DNA of 64,000 bases from Fusobacterium necrogenes (GTDB lineage Bacteria; Fusobacteriota; Fusobacteriia; Fusobacteriales; Fusobacteriaceae): the NCBI RefSeq assembly GCF_900450765.1, contig NZ_UGGU01000003.1, positions 1,502,854-1,566,853 of the forward strand, given 5' to 3'. The notes beneath the pieces are model-generated. The model worked only from the letters and a program-made list of their open reading frames with translations. It did no database searches and had not been told where the DNA came from. Within the stretch, counting starts at the first letter, position 1; every line of letters begins with the position of its first letter. The position numbers and the translations under genes are program-made. Below are positions 1 through 10,277 of the stretch, piece after piece.

Positions 1-2739
1 AACCTCAGTTGAATATTTCCAACATCTTTCACATTTTTCTCCCTCTGCATGTACAACTTTTATGTATAATTCTTTTAATTCTTCTCCCTCTACAAATGTT
101 TCATCATAAGAATTTACTATTTCAACATTTGAAACAATTAATGCTAACTCTAGTCTATCTCTATTTTCTACTAAGAATTTTTGCATATCGACGTTTTTAG
201 AGAATAGCACTACTTTAGCATCAAGAGAATTCCCAATTATTCTATTCTCTCCTTGTCTTGCTTTCTCTAGAGATTTATTGGCTTCTTTTCTTATTTTTAT
301 AATATCTGCCCATTTAGCTTCTACTTCTGGATTTAAGTACTCATCATTTTCCTCATACCATGAAGTTAAAAGTACTGATTCCTCATCTTTTAAAGCTTCT
401 GGTAATGTATCCCAAATCTCTTCAGCTGTAAATGAAAGAATTGGAGCTATCATCTTAGTTAAAGTTAATAATATCTCTGTCATTACTGTTTGAGCTGATT
501 TTCTATCTAATGAGTTTGTTCCTTCTGTATATAATCTATCTTTTATAATATCTAAATAGAAAGCTGACATGTCTACACCAGCAAAGTAATGAATATCTTG
601 GAATAAGTTATAGAACTCATATTTTTCATAATTTTCTGTAACTTTTCTCTTTAAAATTTCTAATTTATTTAATGCCCATTTATCAATTTCCATTAAATCT
701 TTGTAAGCTACTTTATCAGTTGTAGGATTGAAATCATTGCTATTACCTAAAATATATCTAGCAGTATTTCTTACTCTTCTGTATGCCTCTGCCATTTGTT
801 TTAAGATATTATCAGAGATTTTCACATCCTCTCTGTAATCTACTGAAGCACACCATAATCTCAAGATATCTGCTCCATATACTTTTATAACATCAGCTGG
901 CACTACTACATTTCCTACCGATTTAGACATTTTCTTACCTTCTCCATCATTTACAAATCCATGAGTTAAGATTTTTTTGTATGGAGCATCATGTGTAGAA
1001 CCTATTGAAGTAAGAAGTGATGTTTGGAACCATCCTCTATGTTGGTCAGAACCCTCTAAGTACATATCAGCTGGTCTATGTAATAGTTCTCCTCTAGTTT
1101 CTAAAACTGATCTATGAGATACTCCAGAGTCAAACCAAACGTCCATAATATTTGTTTCTTTTCTTAATGTTACTCCTTTTAAGTTATATTTCTCTAATAA
1201 CTCTTCTCCTATTAACTCTTCAGCTGTATGAGTTAACCAAGCTGCTGTTCCCTCTTTTTTAACTATCTCTACTATTCTTGCTAAAATCTCTTTATTATAA
1301 ATCTCTTTTCCAGTCTCTTCATTGTAGAATACAGGAATTGGTACTCCCCATACTCTTTGTCTAGAGATACACCAGTCAGGTCTTGTTTCTAGCATAGAAC
1401 CTATTCTATTTCTTCCCCATGCTGGTACAAACTCTACATTATCAAGAACTCTTAACGCTTTCTCTCTTAAATCTGAACCTTCAGCTTTTACGAACCATTG
1501 CTCTGTAGCTCTAAATATTACTGGAGTTTTTGACCTCCAATCGTGTGGATAAGAGTGCTCTATATTTTTTAATTTTAATAAGTGTCCAGTCTCTTCAATA
1601 TGAGTAACTATTGCTTTATTTGCCTTTAAGTAGAATAATCCAGCAAACTGTCCTGCTTCCTCAGTAAGTACCCCTTTGTTATTAATAGGAGAGATTACCT
1701 CAATTCCATATCTAGTTGCTACTACATAGTCATCTTGTCCATGTCCAGGAGCTGTGTGTACACAACCTGTTCCTGCATCAGCAGTAACGTGTGTTCCTAA
1801 TATTATCATACCTGTTCTCTCTAAGAATGGATGTTTATAAGTTGCTCTTTCTAAGTCACTTCCTATAAACTCTTTTACTAATTCATATTCAGCTATTTCC
1901 ATCTCAGCAAAAGCTTTTTCTGCTAAATCTTTAGCTAGAATTAGATTTCCTTTTTCTGTTTTATATACTCCATATTCGAAGTTAGGATTTAATGATATAG
2001 CCATATTTGCTGGTAATGTCCAAGGAGTTGTTGTCCAAATTACTACCCAAGTTTGTTCTGTAAGTCCTAATCTTTCTAATAAATCAGCATTAGCTTCCAT
2101 TTTTACATAGATAGATGGAGAAGTTACATTCTTATACTCTATTTCAGCTTCTGCTAGAGCTGTTTCTGTAACTGGAGACCAATAAATTGGCTTTAATCCT
2201 TTGAAAATATATCCATTTTCATAAAGCTCTCCAAATACTTCTAATTGTTTTGCTTCATACTCTGGTTTTAAAGTTAAGTAAGGATTTTCCCAATCTCCTA
2301 GTACTCCTAATCTTTTAAATCCTTCTCTTTGAATTCCTACCCATTTAAGAGCATATTCTGTACAAAGTTTTCTTATCTCTAATGGAGACATCTCCTTTGC
2401 TTTCTCTCCTAATTTTTCTGTTACTTTTAATTCAATAGGTAATCCATGTGTATCCCATCCTGGAATATATGGTGCATTATAGCCTCTAAGTCTTTTATAT
2501 TTTAAAATTATATCTTTTAATATCTTATTTAAAGCATGTCCTATATGGATATCTCCATTTGCATAAGGTGGCCCATCATGTAGTATAAATGATTTTGTTC
2601 CCTTACTTAATCCTTTTTCATAAATTTTATTTTTTTCCCATTTTTGAATAATTTTTGGTTCCTTATTTGGAAGATTTGCCTTCATTTGAAAACTTGTCTT
2701 CGGAAGATTTAATGTAGACCCATAATCCTTTTCACTCAT
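1..2739 (-). CDS. ileS: Isoleucyl-tRNA synthetase (3' end beyond the window)
   Basis: Class I aminoacyl-tRNA synthetase that charges tRNA-Ile with isoleucine in the cytosol. The reading frame is open from the ATG at 2739 to the window edge (913 codons). The N-terminal part reads [19 protein letters not shown], the HIGH ATP-binding signature, followed by [11 protein letters not shown]. The last codons before the edge encode CERCWKYS, the start of the C-terminal zinc-binding motif of bacterial IleS, so only about 20 residues should be missing. The start is supported by an AGGAGG-type ribosome-binding site and overlaps the stop of the upstream kinase gene by one base (TAATG), suggesting translational coupling. 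No T-box leader is visible upstream; expression probably depends on the tex promoter or an internal one. Confidence 0.97.
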   Translation of the reverse strand, partial: MSEKDYGSTLNLPKTSFQMKANLPNKEPKIIQKWEKNKIYEKGLSKGTKSFILHDGPPYANGDIHIGHALNKILKDIILKYKRLRGYNAPYIPGWDTHGLPIELKVTEKLGEKAKEMSPLEIRKLCTEYALKWVGIQREGFKRLGVLGDWENPYLTLKPEYEAKQLEVFGELYENGYIFKGLKPIYWSPVTETALAEAEIEYKNVTSPSIYVKMEANADLLERLGLTEQTWVVIWTTTPWTLPANMAISLNPNFEYGVYKTEKGNLILAKDLAEKAFAEMEIAEYELVKEFIGSDLERATYKHPFLERTGMIILGTHVTADAGTGCVHTAPGHGQDDYVVATRYGIEVISPINNKGVLTEEAGQFAGLFYLKANKAIVTHIEETGHLLKLKNIEHSYPHDWRSKTPVIFRATEQWFVKAEGSDLREKALRVLDNVEFVPAWGRNRIGSMLETRPDWCISRQRVWGVPIPVFYNEETGKEIYNKEILARIVEIVKKEGTAAWLTHTAEELIGEELLEKYNLKGVTLRKETNIMDVWFDSGVSHRSVLETRGELLHRPADMYLEGSDQHRGWFQTSLLTSIGSTHDAPYKKILTHGFVNDGEGKKMSKSVGNVVVPADVIKVYGADILRLWCASVDYREDVKISDNILKQMAEAYRRVRNTARYILGNSNDFNPTTDKVAYKDLMEIDKWALNKLEILKRKVTENYEKYEFYNLFQDIHYFAGVDMSAFYLDIIKDRLYTEGTNSLDRKSAQTVMTEILLTLTKMIAPILSFTAEEIWDTLPEALKDEESVLLTSWYEENDEYLNPEVEAKWADIIKIRKEANKSLEKARQGENRIIGNSLDAKVVLFSKNVDMQKFLVENRDRLELALIVSNVEIVNSYDETFVEGEELKELYIKVVHAEGEKCERCWKYSTEV

Positions 2740-5147
2740 TATAAAATTTCCTCCTTATATATATTTAAAGTTATTTTTACTTCTGTCCCTTCATCTACTT
2801 GGGATGAATATTTTATTACTCCATAGTGATCCTTTATTATTCTTGAAACTATTGAAAGCCCAAGACCTGGAGCATTTTCATTATATCCTACAAACGGTTC
2901 AAATATATTTTCTAGTTGCTCTTTAGACATTCCAATTCCATTATCTATTATACTAATTTTTATTTTATCAATATTTTTTTCCTTTGTAACTATTATATTT
3001 ATTTTTTTATTATTATCATTCTTCCTATCAAAAGATTCCTTAGCATTTTTTATTATTTCATAAAAAGCCCTCGTAAGTCTAGCTCTATTTGCTAATATTT
3101 TTGCATTATAGTTAATAAATGTAGATAAATTTATCCCAAGCTTTTCTAATTTAGGCTCTACTTCTTCTATTGCATCTGATAATATTGTTTCTATTTCAAC
3201 TACTTCTAAAGAGGTATTCTTTTTTACATTCACATACTCATTCAAAATCTCTTTCTCTCTTTTTAGTTTTCCTATTTCATTTTTTATCTCTTCTATCTGA
3301 ATTTTAAGTAGATCATTATTTAAATTTTCTTTATATATCTTTTTGATAAGTTCCAGTATCTTTTCAAAAGACACCTCTCTTCTTTTAAAAAATCTCTCTA
3401 CAAGTTTTCCGATAGTAGCTGTTCTTTCAGAATCTATTTTTTCCTTTTCTAAGTTTTTATTTTTTATTCTGATAGAGATATTTAAAAAAAGTAAAGTCAA
3501 TAATTCAACTTCTTCTTGTGTTACATTATTTTCTTTTCCAAAATAATCTACCACTATACATCCATAATTTCTAATTTCTGTAAATATTGGCATAATTAAA
3601 AAATTATTTATTCCTAAACTTTTAAAAAGTTCATTCCCAAGTTCATGCTTATATCCTTTATCATTTTGAAATATTATTCTTCTTTCAATAAGAGATTTAG
3701 CTATTAAATTCTTATTTTTAAATGGTATTTTTATCAATTTTACTAATTTATTTAACTCTTCTATCTGAAATTTAAATCCATCTGTTCCATCAGTTCCATT
3801 TAATATCTCACGCTTAACTTTATTATTTGTAGTGGCAAATTCCCCTACCATAGTATCAATCTCTCTACTATATCTAAAGTACATAGCTCTACTGAAACCA
3901 AGTCCTATCTCTGATGTCAAAGCTGACATTATTTCCTTTACAGTAGTATTCATATCATCTTCTATCTGTATATTCATAAGAATTTTCTCTACAGCGTCTA
4001 TTCTTTTAAGAGTTCCCACTAACTTTCTATTTTTATTTTTACTTTGTTCTTCGTTAGCTCTGATATCAGTAGCCATTTTATTAAAAGTTTTAGATAAGGT
4101 TCTCATCTCATCTACACCTTCAGGTTTTACAAATATTTTGTAATTTCCTTTACTTACCTCTTCAGCTGCTTCAACTATTCTTCCTAATGGTTCTAATAAT
4201 TTACTAAACATTCTAGCTGATATTGTAGTACTTAAGATTATAAATACCAATACTATAAACATGACAGAAAGAGAAACCATAAGCTTCATAAATTCAATAT
4301 TCTCATAATATATTCCAACTCCAAAACTTCCTATATAATCATTTTTATAATCATATATATCAGATAATGCAATATAATAAGTCTCATTATTAATACTTCT
4401 TTTTTTATAAATATAATTATAATTTTTTAATGAAAATTTATTTATATCACGTCTTATTAAAATTGGAGTATCCTCTTTTAAGTCAAAAGTCCCAAGTTTG
4501 TATTTATCATCTATTAATAGAAAAATTTTATCTCTTTCTCCTATTGAAGACAATACAGAAAGATTTTTTAAAGTAGTATTATCTATTGGTAAAGTCAACA
4601 CTAAATATAATTTTTGATTAGTTTCATCATTATATCTAACAATAATTCTATTGAATATTTTATCCTCTACCTTTGAAAAATAGCTAGTCTTTATATCACT
4701 ATCAGCATTAGATACATTAGCCTTAAATCCATCTTTATCTATTTTTGAATATATAGAATTATCCTTTGTTTTTCCTAAAACAAAGCCGTTCTCATCAACA
4801 ATACAAAGTGTAGAATTTGAATATAATTCATAATTTCTTCTTATCAATTGATTTCTTACTAAATTAGCTTTTTCATTATAATTTAATATATTTTCTGAAT
4901 TCCTAGTTTCAAATGCAAAAAAAGTTCTTAAAGTCTGATTTAAATCATCTTTTACTTTTAAGACTTCTCCATTATAAACCCTATTTATTAAGGATATTCT
5001 ATCTCTTGCTGATTCTATTACTCTAGATTCTATATTCTGAAAGGCTGTAAATGTTAAAAAAAGAGCTATTGTAATAGAAGATACTGCTATAGCAATATCA
5101 TTGTAAAATATCATTCTGACTAAAAGGGAATTCTTACTTACTTTCAT
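2739..5147 (-). CDS. Membrane sensor histidine-kinase-like protein lacking the phospho-acceptor His
   Basis: An 802-residue membrane protein built like a sensor kinase. A first membrane helix lies near residues 13-36, then an extracytoplasmic sensor region of about 245 residues (Cache-like by layout only), a second helix near 287-309, a HAMP domain ([20 protein letters not shown]), a GAF-like region around 390-560 and a C-terminal HATPase_c domain. The ATPase boxes are intact: N box [11 protein letters not shown]1 box DNGIGM, and APGLGLSIV. The place where the dimerisation helix normally carries the H box reads [20 protein letters not shown], with Lys where His is expected, and no other His lies in that helical region. 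It may therefore not autophosphorylate conventionally. No response regulator is nearby. It lies 5 bases after tex and overlaps ileS by one base. Confidence 0.85.
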   Translation of the reverse strand: MKVSKNSLLVRMIFYNDIAIAVSSITIALFLTFTAFQNIESRVIESARDRISLINRVYNGEVLKVKDDLNQTLRTFFAFETRNSENILNYNEKANLVRNQLIRRNYELYSNSTLCIVDENGFVLGKTKDNSIYSKIDKDGFKANVSNADSDIKTSYFSKVEDKIFNRIIVRYNDETNQKLYLVLTLPIDNTTLKNLSVLSSIGERDKIFLLIDDKYKLGTFDLKEDTPILIRRDINKFSLKNYNYIYKKRSINNETYYIALSDIYDYKNDYIGSFGVGIYYENIEFMKLMVSLSVMFIVLVFIILSTTISARMFSKLLEPLGRIVEAAEEVSKGNYKIFVKPEGVDEMRTLSKTFNKMATDIRANEEQSKNKNRKLVGTLKRIDAVEKILMNIQIEDDMNTTVKEIMSALTSEIGLGFSRAMYFRYSREIDTMVGEFATTNNKVKREILNGTDGTDGFKFQIEELNKLVKLIKIPFKNKNLIAKSLIERRIIFQNDKGYKHELGNELFKSLGINNFLIMPIFTEIRNYGCIVVDYFGKENNVTQEEVELLTLLFLNISIRIKNKNLEKEKIDSERTATIGKLVERFFKRREVSFEKILELIKKIYKENLNNDLLKIQIEEIKNEIGKLKREKEILNEYVNVKKNTSLEVVEIETILSDAIEEVEPKLEKLGINLSTFINYNAKILANRARLTRAFYEIIKNAKESFDRKNDNNKKINIIVTKEKNIDKIKISIIDNGIGMSKEQLENIFEPFVGYNENAPGLGLSIVSRIIKDHYGVIKYSSQVDEGTEVKITLNIYKEEIL

Positions 5148-5152
5148 TACAG

Positions 5153-7318
5153 CTATTTCTCCTTCTTAGTTAATCCTACTCTCTCTCTTTCTTTATCAAT
5201 ATCTTTTATCCTAACTTTAATAATTTGCCCCACTGACAAAACTTTACTTGGATCATCTATAAACTTATTTGAAATTTCTGAAATATGTAAAAGTGCATCA
5301 TTTTTTAAGCCTATGTCTATAAAGGCTCCAAATTTTACGACATTTCTAACAGTTCCCTCCAACTCCATTCCAGGTTGCAAATTCTCAATTTTCAATATAT
5401 CTGACTTTAGTAACGGCTTTTCAAAACTATCTCTTGGGTCTCTTCTATCTCTAATTAAAGCTTCATATATATCCTTTACTGTTTCTGCTCCATATCCTTT
5501 TTCTTTAGCAAATTTATTATAATCGAATCCTTTCAATCTTTCTCTAGCTACATTCAAATTAACTCTATACTCTCCTACTGTAAGTCCTGCCTCGGTCAAC
5601 AACTCTTCAGCTATATAATATGACTCTGGATGAATTATTGTATTATCCAATATATTCTCACCATCTACTATTACAAGAAAACCTGCCATCTGTTCATAAG
5701 CTTTTGCTCCTATTCCTTTTACCCTTAAAAGCTCTTTTCTATTTTGAAAGTTTCCATTTTCTTTTCTATAATCAACTATGTTTTTAGCTATATTTCTTTT
5801 TATTCCTGAAATATGTGAAAGCAATGCCCAAGAAGCTGTATTTAAATTCACTCCAACACTGTTTACCACATAGGCTATTACACTCTCTAAAGATTCATCT
5901 AATCTACCTTGATTTACATCATGTTGATACATACCTACTCCTATAGATTTAGGATCTATTTTAACTAATTCAGCAAGTGGATCTTGTACTCTCCTTCCTA
6001 TTGAAATAGCACCCCTTACAGTTACATCTAGGTCTGGAAATTCTTCAGCTGCTATTTTTGAAGCTGAATAAATAGAAGCTCCCGCTTCATTTGATATAAG
6101 ATATTTCGCACTTAAATCATGTTTTTTTATTACATTTGCCACAAAATTTTCTGTTTCTCTTGATGCAGTTCCATTTCCTATTACTATTATATCTATATTA
6201 TATTTATTTACGTAATTGACTATCTTTTTTTCAGCAGTTTCTAATTGTTTTGGAGTATGCATTTCTTCTATTAAAAAAAATACATCATTTTCTACATAAA
6301 AACCATTCTTATCTATTATAGCTACCTTACATCCTGTTCTATAACCTGGATCTAGTGCTAATATACTTTTTTCTCGCAAAGGTGGTTGCATCAAAAGATT
6401 TTTCAAATTTTCTTTGAACACTTTAATTGCTTCTTTTTCTGCTTTATCTGTTAAGATATTTCTTACCTCTCTTTCAATAGAAGGAAGTATCAATCTATCT
6501 AATGCATCTACTACTATTTTTTGATAAATATCTTGAAGATTTTTATTTTTAAAATCCTTTAGTATAAGTCTTTCTACTCTTGTTCTTACTTCATTTTCAA
6601 ATCCTATTGAAACAGATAGTATCTCTTCACTCTCTCCTCTATTTACAGCTAAAATTCTATGAGAAGGTATTTTAGATATAGACTCACTATATTGATAATA
6701 GTCAGAATAAACTTTTTTTATATCTAACTCTTTTGCTTTCTTACTTTCTTTAGTTGTAATTACTCCTTTATTAAGCATCATCTCTCTGATTTGTTCTCTA
6801 TAAGCAGGAGTTTCAGATATATTTTGAGCTAATATAAGCATAGCTCCTTCTATTGCTTCATCTACATTAGAAACTTCTTCTGTTATAAAGTCCTTTGCTT
6901 TTTCAGTTACTGCCTCATTTGATACAGCTTCTAATATATAATCAGAAAGTGGTTCTAATCCTCTTTCTTTTGCTGTATCTGCCTTAGTTTTTCTCTTTTT
7001 TCTATAAGGAAAATATATATCTTCTACCTCTTGAAGTTTAGTTGCTAAAGCAACTGACTTTACTATTTCATCAGTAAGTTTTCCTTGCTCTTCAATAAGT
7101 CTAATTACCTCTTCTTTTCTTTTCTCTAAATTTCTTTGATAAGTAACTGTCTCTAAAATTTTTCCAATCTCTATTTCATCAAGATTATTAGTAACTTCCT
7201 TTCTATATCTAGCTATAAAAGGAACAGTTGCTCCTTCATCTAAAAGTTGCATAGTATTTATTACTTGAACTGGAGATAATTCCAATTCCTTTGCTACCTG
7301 TTCAAATATCTTTTCCAT
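5153..7318 (-). CDS. tex: Tex-family RNA-binding transcription accessory protein
   Basis: A 721-residue Tex protein, normal length for the family. Tex proteins bind nucleic acid and associate with transcription. The order is an N-terminal helical region (PFIARYRKEVTNNLDEIEIG), a YqgF/RNase H-like core (ILALDPGYRTGCKVAIIDK), helix-hairpin-helix motifs (LLRVKGIGAKAYEQMAGFL) and a C-terminal S1 domain beginning near GMELEGTVRNVVKFGAFIDI. It is first in the run tex-kinase-ileS and is preceded by a clear sigma-70-like promoter on the minus strand. The exact role in this organism is not shown by sequence; family membership is secure. Confidence 0.96.
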   Translation of the reverse strand: MEKIFEQVAKELELSPVQVINTMQLLDEGATVPFIARYRKEVTNNLDEIEIGKILETVTYQRNLEKRKEEVIRLIEEQGKLTDEIVKSVALATKLQEVEDIYFPYRKKRKTKADTAKERGLEPLSDYILEAVSNEAVTEKAKDFITEEVSNVDEAIEGAMLILAQNISETPAYREQIREMMLNKGVITTKESKKAKELDIKKVYSDYYQYSESISKIPSHRILAVNRGESEEILSVSIGFENEVRTRVERLILKDFKNKNLQDIYQKIVVDALDRLILPSIEREVRNILTDKAEKEAIKVFKENLKNLLMQPPLREKSILALDPGYRTGCKVAIIDKNGFYVENDVFFLIEEMHTPKQLETAEKKIVNYVNKYNIDIIVIGNGTASRETENFVANVIKKHDLSAKYLISNEAGASIYSASKIAAEEFPDLDVTVRGAISIGRRVQDPLAELVKIDPKSIGVGMYQHDVNQGRLDESLESVIAYVVNSVGVNLNTASWALLSHISGIKRNIAKNIVDYRKENGNFQNRKELLRVKGIGAKAYEQMAGFLVIVDGENILDNTIIHPESYYIAEELLTEAGLTVGEYRVNLNVARERLKGFDYNKFAKEKGYGAETVKDIYEALIRDRRDPRDSFEKPLLKSDILKIENLQPGMELEGTVRNVVKFGAFIDIGLKNDALLHISEISNKFIDDPSKVLSVGQIIKVRIKDIDKERERVGLTKKEK

Positions 7319-7363
7319 ATTTCACCTTTATTTTTCTTTGTTATAATTTATGAACTTCTTTAT

Positions 7364-7392
7364 ATTATACCAAAACTTTACTAGCTTGTCTA
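7364..7392 (-). promoter_or_regulatory. Probable sigma-70-type promoter of tex-kinase-ileS
   Basis: On the minus strand a TAGACA -35 box (7387-7392) is followed after 17 bases by a perfect TATAAT -10 box (7364-7369), about 45 bases before the tex start. Spacing and boxes match the housekeeping consensus; activity is inferred. Confidence 0.7.
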
Positions 7393-7506
7393 ACAAAAAA
7401 GAGTTTTATATATGTGCATCTTTTTTTATTTTTACAAACTTAAAACAGTTCTTTCAACTATTTCTAAACATAAAAATAGAAATGAAATCTATGAAACTAT
7501 TAGTAA

Positions 7507-7536
7507 TAAAAAAGGCTCAGTATTATACACTGTACC
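7507..7536 (-). terminator. Rho-independent terminator after chorismate mutase
   Basis: Read on the minus strand, GGTACAGTGTATAATACTGA-GCC forms a stem (outer GG/CC and inner CAGT/ACTG with a small internal loop) followed by a run of seven T. It sits about 35 bases after the chorismate mutase stop and separates that gene from tex. Confidence 0.65.
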
Positions 7537-7569
7537 TCTTTTATAAACTCTTTATTTTACATTTTAAGC

Positions 7570-7848
7570 TCAATCTTTTCTTCCCAAAATATCTCCTTGA
7601 TACTCTTTTGAGATCCTCATTATTTCAAGAATAAAACTCAAGTAGTATCTTTCGTATTTCTTTTCAATAATAAAAGCTTTATTTTTTTGAATGATATCTT
7701 TTTCTCTATTACTATCTAAAATTTTCATATTATGTTGGAACTTATATTCTATTACTTTTTCTACAGCTTTCATTCTTTCTACAAAAAGCTCAGCCATTTC
7801 TCTATCTATTTCATTTATTTTAACTCTTGCTTCTTCTAATTTATTCAT
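7570..7848 (-). CDS. Chorismate mutase (AroQ type)
   Basis: A 92-residue, all-helical, stand-alone AroQ-class chorismate mutase, converting chorismate to prephenate for phenylalanine and tyrosine synthesis. The family pattern is visible: MNKLEEARVKINEIDREMAE at the start, then VERMKAVEKVIEYK and NREKDIIQKN with the conserved basic and acidic active-site positions. I chose the ATG at 7848 rather than an in-frame GTG at 7857, because an AAGGTG ribosome-binding site overlaps the GTG and is correctly spaced for the ATG. It is divergent from aroA, so two enzymes of the aromatic pathway share a roughly 85-base intergenic region. No other shikimate gene is in the window. Confidence 0.88.
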   Translation of the reverse strand: MNKLEEARVKINEIDREMAELFVERMKAVEKVIEYKFQHNMKILDSNREKDIIQKNKAFIIEKKYERYYLSFILEIMRISKEYQGDILGRKD

Positions 7849-7857
7849 ATCTATCAC

Positions 7858-7934
7858 CTTTTTTATTTAATTATAACACTATTAATTCAGAAAAAAAAGT
7901 TGTAAAATATAATAAAAAATTTTAAGGAGTTATT
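7858..7934. promoter_or_regulatory. Divergent promoter region, chorismate mutase / aroA
   Basis: This short region must serve both directions. A TATAAT on the minus strand (7870-7875) suits chorismate mutase and a TATAAT on the plus strand near 7906-7911 suits aroA. The corresponding -35 boxes are weak, so exact promoter assignment is uncertain. aroA has a good TAAGGAG ribosome-binding site. Confidence 0.45.
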
Positions 7935-9209
7935 ATGAAAGTCAAAATATATCCATCTAAATGTTTTGGTGAAATATTAATCCCACCATCTAAAAGTATA
8001 GCTCATAGAGCTATTATCTGTGCTTCTCTTGCAGATGGAAAAAGTAAAATTGAAAATATCACATACTCAGATGATATTTTAGCAACCATCGCTGGAATGA
8101 AAAAATTAGGAGCTAATATTGTTAAAAATAAAAATACTTTATATATTGAAGGAGTTAAAAATTTTTCAGGAATAAAAGATGATATAATAGATTGTAATGA
8201 ATCTGGTTCAACACTTAGATTCCTCATTCCTATATTTTCATTGACAAATAAAAAGATAGAATTTAAAGGAAAAAATAGACTGCTACATCGTCCTTTAGAA
8301 ATATATAAAAATATCTTTTTGAGACAAGCTCTCTTTTATAAACAAGATAAAAAAAGCATAAAAATCTTAGGTAGATTACAACCTAATGAATATACCATTC
8401 CTGGAAATATTAGCTCTCAATTTATTAGTGGACTTCTTTTTGCTCTTCCACTTTTAAAAGAAAATTCTACAATAAAAATTATTCCACCTCTTGAATCAAA
8501 ATCATATATTGATTTAACTATTGATACATTAAAAACTTTTGGTATTAAAATTAATTTTATAAATGAATTGACCATTTCAATCCCAGGAGGTCAAAAATAT
8601 ATTCCAACTGATTATAAAGTTGAAGGTGATTTTTCTCAATTAGCCTTTTTTGCAGTTTTAGGAGCTCTTAATAATACAATAACCTGTAGAGGTTTACAAA
8701 TTAATTCAAAACAAGGTGATAAAGAAATAATAAAGATTTTAAAGAAAACTGGAATTAAAATCGAAAAATTAAAGGATGGATATAGATTCTTTAAAGGTAT
8801 TCCCAAAGGAAATATTATAAATTTAGAAAATTGCCCTGATCTTGGTCCTATCCTTACTGTTTTCTCTTCTTATGGGAATGGAAATTTTAAACTATATAAT
8901 ACCCAAAGACTAAGATATAAAGAAAGTGATAGAATAGTTTCAATGGAAAAAGAATTAAGAAAATTTGGTGTTGAAATATCCTCAGATAAAAATAATATTT
9001 ATATCAAAGGAAAAACAAAGTACAATAGCTGTGGTGAAGTTTTTGGTCATAAAGATCACAGAGTTATTATGAGTCTTGCTATATTTGCTACCTTACTTGA
9101 TACTCCTTTGATTATTAATGGTGCTGAATTTATTTCTAAATCTTATCCTAATTTTTTTGAAGACCTTAAAAAGATCAATATTTTTCTCAAGATTTATAAT
9201 GAGGATTAA
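7935..9209 (+). CDS. aroA: 3-phosphoshikimate 1-carboxyvinyltransferase (EPSP synthase)
   Basis: A 424-residue cytosolic enzyme that joins shikimate-3-phosphate and phosphoenolpyruvate to form EPSP, the step before chorismate synthase. Family motifs are clear: PPSKSIAHRAIICASLA near the start, ESGSTLRFLIPI, SSQFISGLLFALPLL, RLRYKESDRI and HKDHRVIMSLA near the end. Length is typical. The start has a TAAGGAG ribosome-binding site 6 bases upstream. It is divergently transcribed from chorismate mutase. The rest of the shikimate pathway is not adjacent, so either it is dispersed or this gene is isolated in this genome. Confidence 0.96.
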   Translation: MKVKIYPSKCFGEILIPPSKSIAHRAIICASLADGKSKIENITYSDDILATIAGMKKLGANIVKNKNTLYIEGVKNFSGIKDDIIDCNESGSTLRFLIPIFSLTNKKIEFKGKNRLLHRPLEIYKNIFLRQALFYKQDKKSIKILGRLQPNEYTIPGNISSQFISGLLFALPLLKENSTIKIIPPLESKSYIDLTIDTLKTFGIKINFINELTISIPGGQKYIPTDYKVEGDFSQLAFFAVLGALNNTITCRGLQINSKQGDKEIIKILKKTGIKIEKLKDGYRFFKGIPKGNIINLENCPDLGPILTVFSSYGNGNFKLYNTQRLRYKESDRIVSMEKELRKFGVEISSDKNNIYIKGKTKYNSCGEVFGHKDHRVIMSLAIFATLLDTPLIINGAEFISKSYPNFFEDLKKINIFLKIYNED

Positions 9210-9222
9210 AAACTAAAAATGA

Positions 9223-9430
9223 AATAAACATAAGAAAATATATAAAGTATTAGAAACTTATATAAAACAACTAAGTTTTAAAGAAAGAGAAGGAATATAT
9301 ACCAAAATAACATATAGACTAGAAAATTATCTTGTACTTGATAAAAAAGTAGTGGAAAAAATAAAAAAGGCACTAAAATCTATATTTTTGAGGTAAGGTA
9401 TAAGTCCTCTAAAGTTTTAGAAGGGGATTA
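9223..9430 (+). pseudogene. Short decayed coding remnant, family not recognised
   Basis: A startless open frame of 58 codons (9223-9396) has coding-like composition, for example LETYIKQLSFKEREGIYTKI followed by RLENYLVLDKKVVEKIKKAL. A second frame continues with VRYKSSKVLEGD to a stop near 9430, as if a frameshift had split one gene. It has no start codon or ribosome-binding site and lies between aroA and the C-N hydrolase gene. I do not recognise the family. It could be chance open frame, but the coherent charged/helical sequence favours the remnant of a lost gene. Confidence 0.4.
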
Positions 9431-9467
9431 AAAAGGATTTTATGAGGTCAAATTAAAAGGAGAATAT

Positions 9468-10277
9468 ATGAAAATAGGAATTTTACAGCTAGATATTTCT
9501 AAGGATATAAATAAAAATATTACTAAAATTTCAAAAATAATTTCAAATAATAATGCTGATATATTTATTTTACCTGAACTATCAGATAGAGGATACCTTT
9601 ATAATAATAGAGAAGAGCTTTTTTCTATAGCTACAGAATTAGAAAAAAATATTTTAATAAATAAGTTGAAAAATATAACATTAGAAAATAAGAAATCTGT
9701 AATAGTTGGAGTAGCTGAAAAAGATGGAGAAAAAATATATAACTCTGCTATTATAATAGATAAAGGACAGGTAATTGGAGCATATAGAAAAATTCATTTA
9801 ACTGATTTTGAAAAGAATTTGTTTGAAGCTGGAGAGGAAAATAAAATTTTTAAAGTTCAGGGAGTAAATATAGGACTTCAAATATGCTTTGATGTGTGGT
9901 TTCCAGAAATATCAAGAGAACAATTAAATTTAGGAGCTGATTTAATTTTTATTCTAGGCAATTTTGGAGGAATAACAACATATGAAATTTGTAAAATAAG
10001 AGCTATTGAAAATTTAATTCCTGTTATTCTTTGTAATCGTGTTGGAAAAGAAGAAAATAATAGTTTATCAACAAGCTTTTTAGGAAATAGTACCATTTAT
10101 AATTATGAGGGAACTCAATTAATTTTTCCTTTAAAAGAAAAAGAAATCTATTTAGAATTTGATATACAAGAGTTTAGAAAAAATTCAAATATAATGTGTA
10201 AAGATTTTGATTTTGAGAGAAAAAAGGGGTATTTTTGTGGAAAAGAAAGAAAAGATATTGAAATATATAAAAGATAA
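9468..10277 (+). CDS. Carbon-nitrogen hydrolase (nitrilase superfamily)
   Basis: A 269-residue member of the nitrilase/amidase superfamily, cytosolic, hydrolysing a C-N bond in an amide or nitrile-like substrate that sequence does not identify. The Glu-Lys-Cys catalytic triad is visible: Glu in FILPELSDRGY, Lys in AYRKIHLTDFE and Cys in LQICFDVWFPE. Length is typical for the small branch. It has an AAAGGAG ribosome-binding site. Its 3' end overlaps the next gene, a nucleotidyltransferase, by about 41 bases, so the two are probably co-translated. It lies in a patch otherwise rich in broken genes, yet is itself intact. Confidence 0.88.
   Translation: MKIGILQLDISKDINKNITKISKIISNNNADIFILPELSDRGYLYNNREELFSIATELEKNILINKLKNITLENKKSVIVGVAEKDGEKIYNSAIIIDKGQVIGAYRKIHLTDFEKNLFEAGEENKIFKVQGVNIGLQICFDVWFPEISREQLNLGADLIFILGNFGGITTYEICKIRAIENLIPVILCNRVGKEENNSLSTSFLGNSTIYNYEGTQLIFPLKEKEIYLEFDIQEFRKNSNIMCKDFDFERKKGYFCGKERKDIEIYKR

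Noticed and set aside
2740-2800. T-box riboswitch for ileS
   Set aside because: ileS starts directly at the end of the kinase gene with no untranslated leader.
7350-7634. 94-codon plus-strand open frame between tex and chorismate mutase
   Set aside because: Low-complexity Phe/Leu/Lys composition, no ribosome-binding site, overlaps the chorismate mutase gene and its terminator and the tex promoter.
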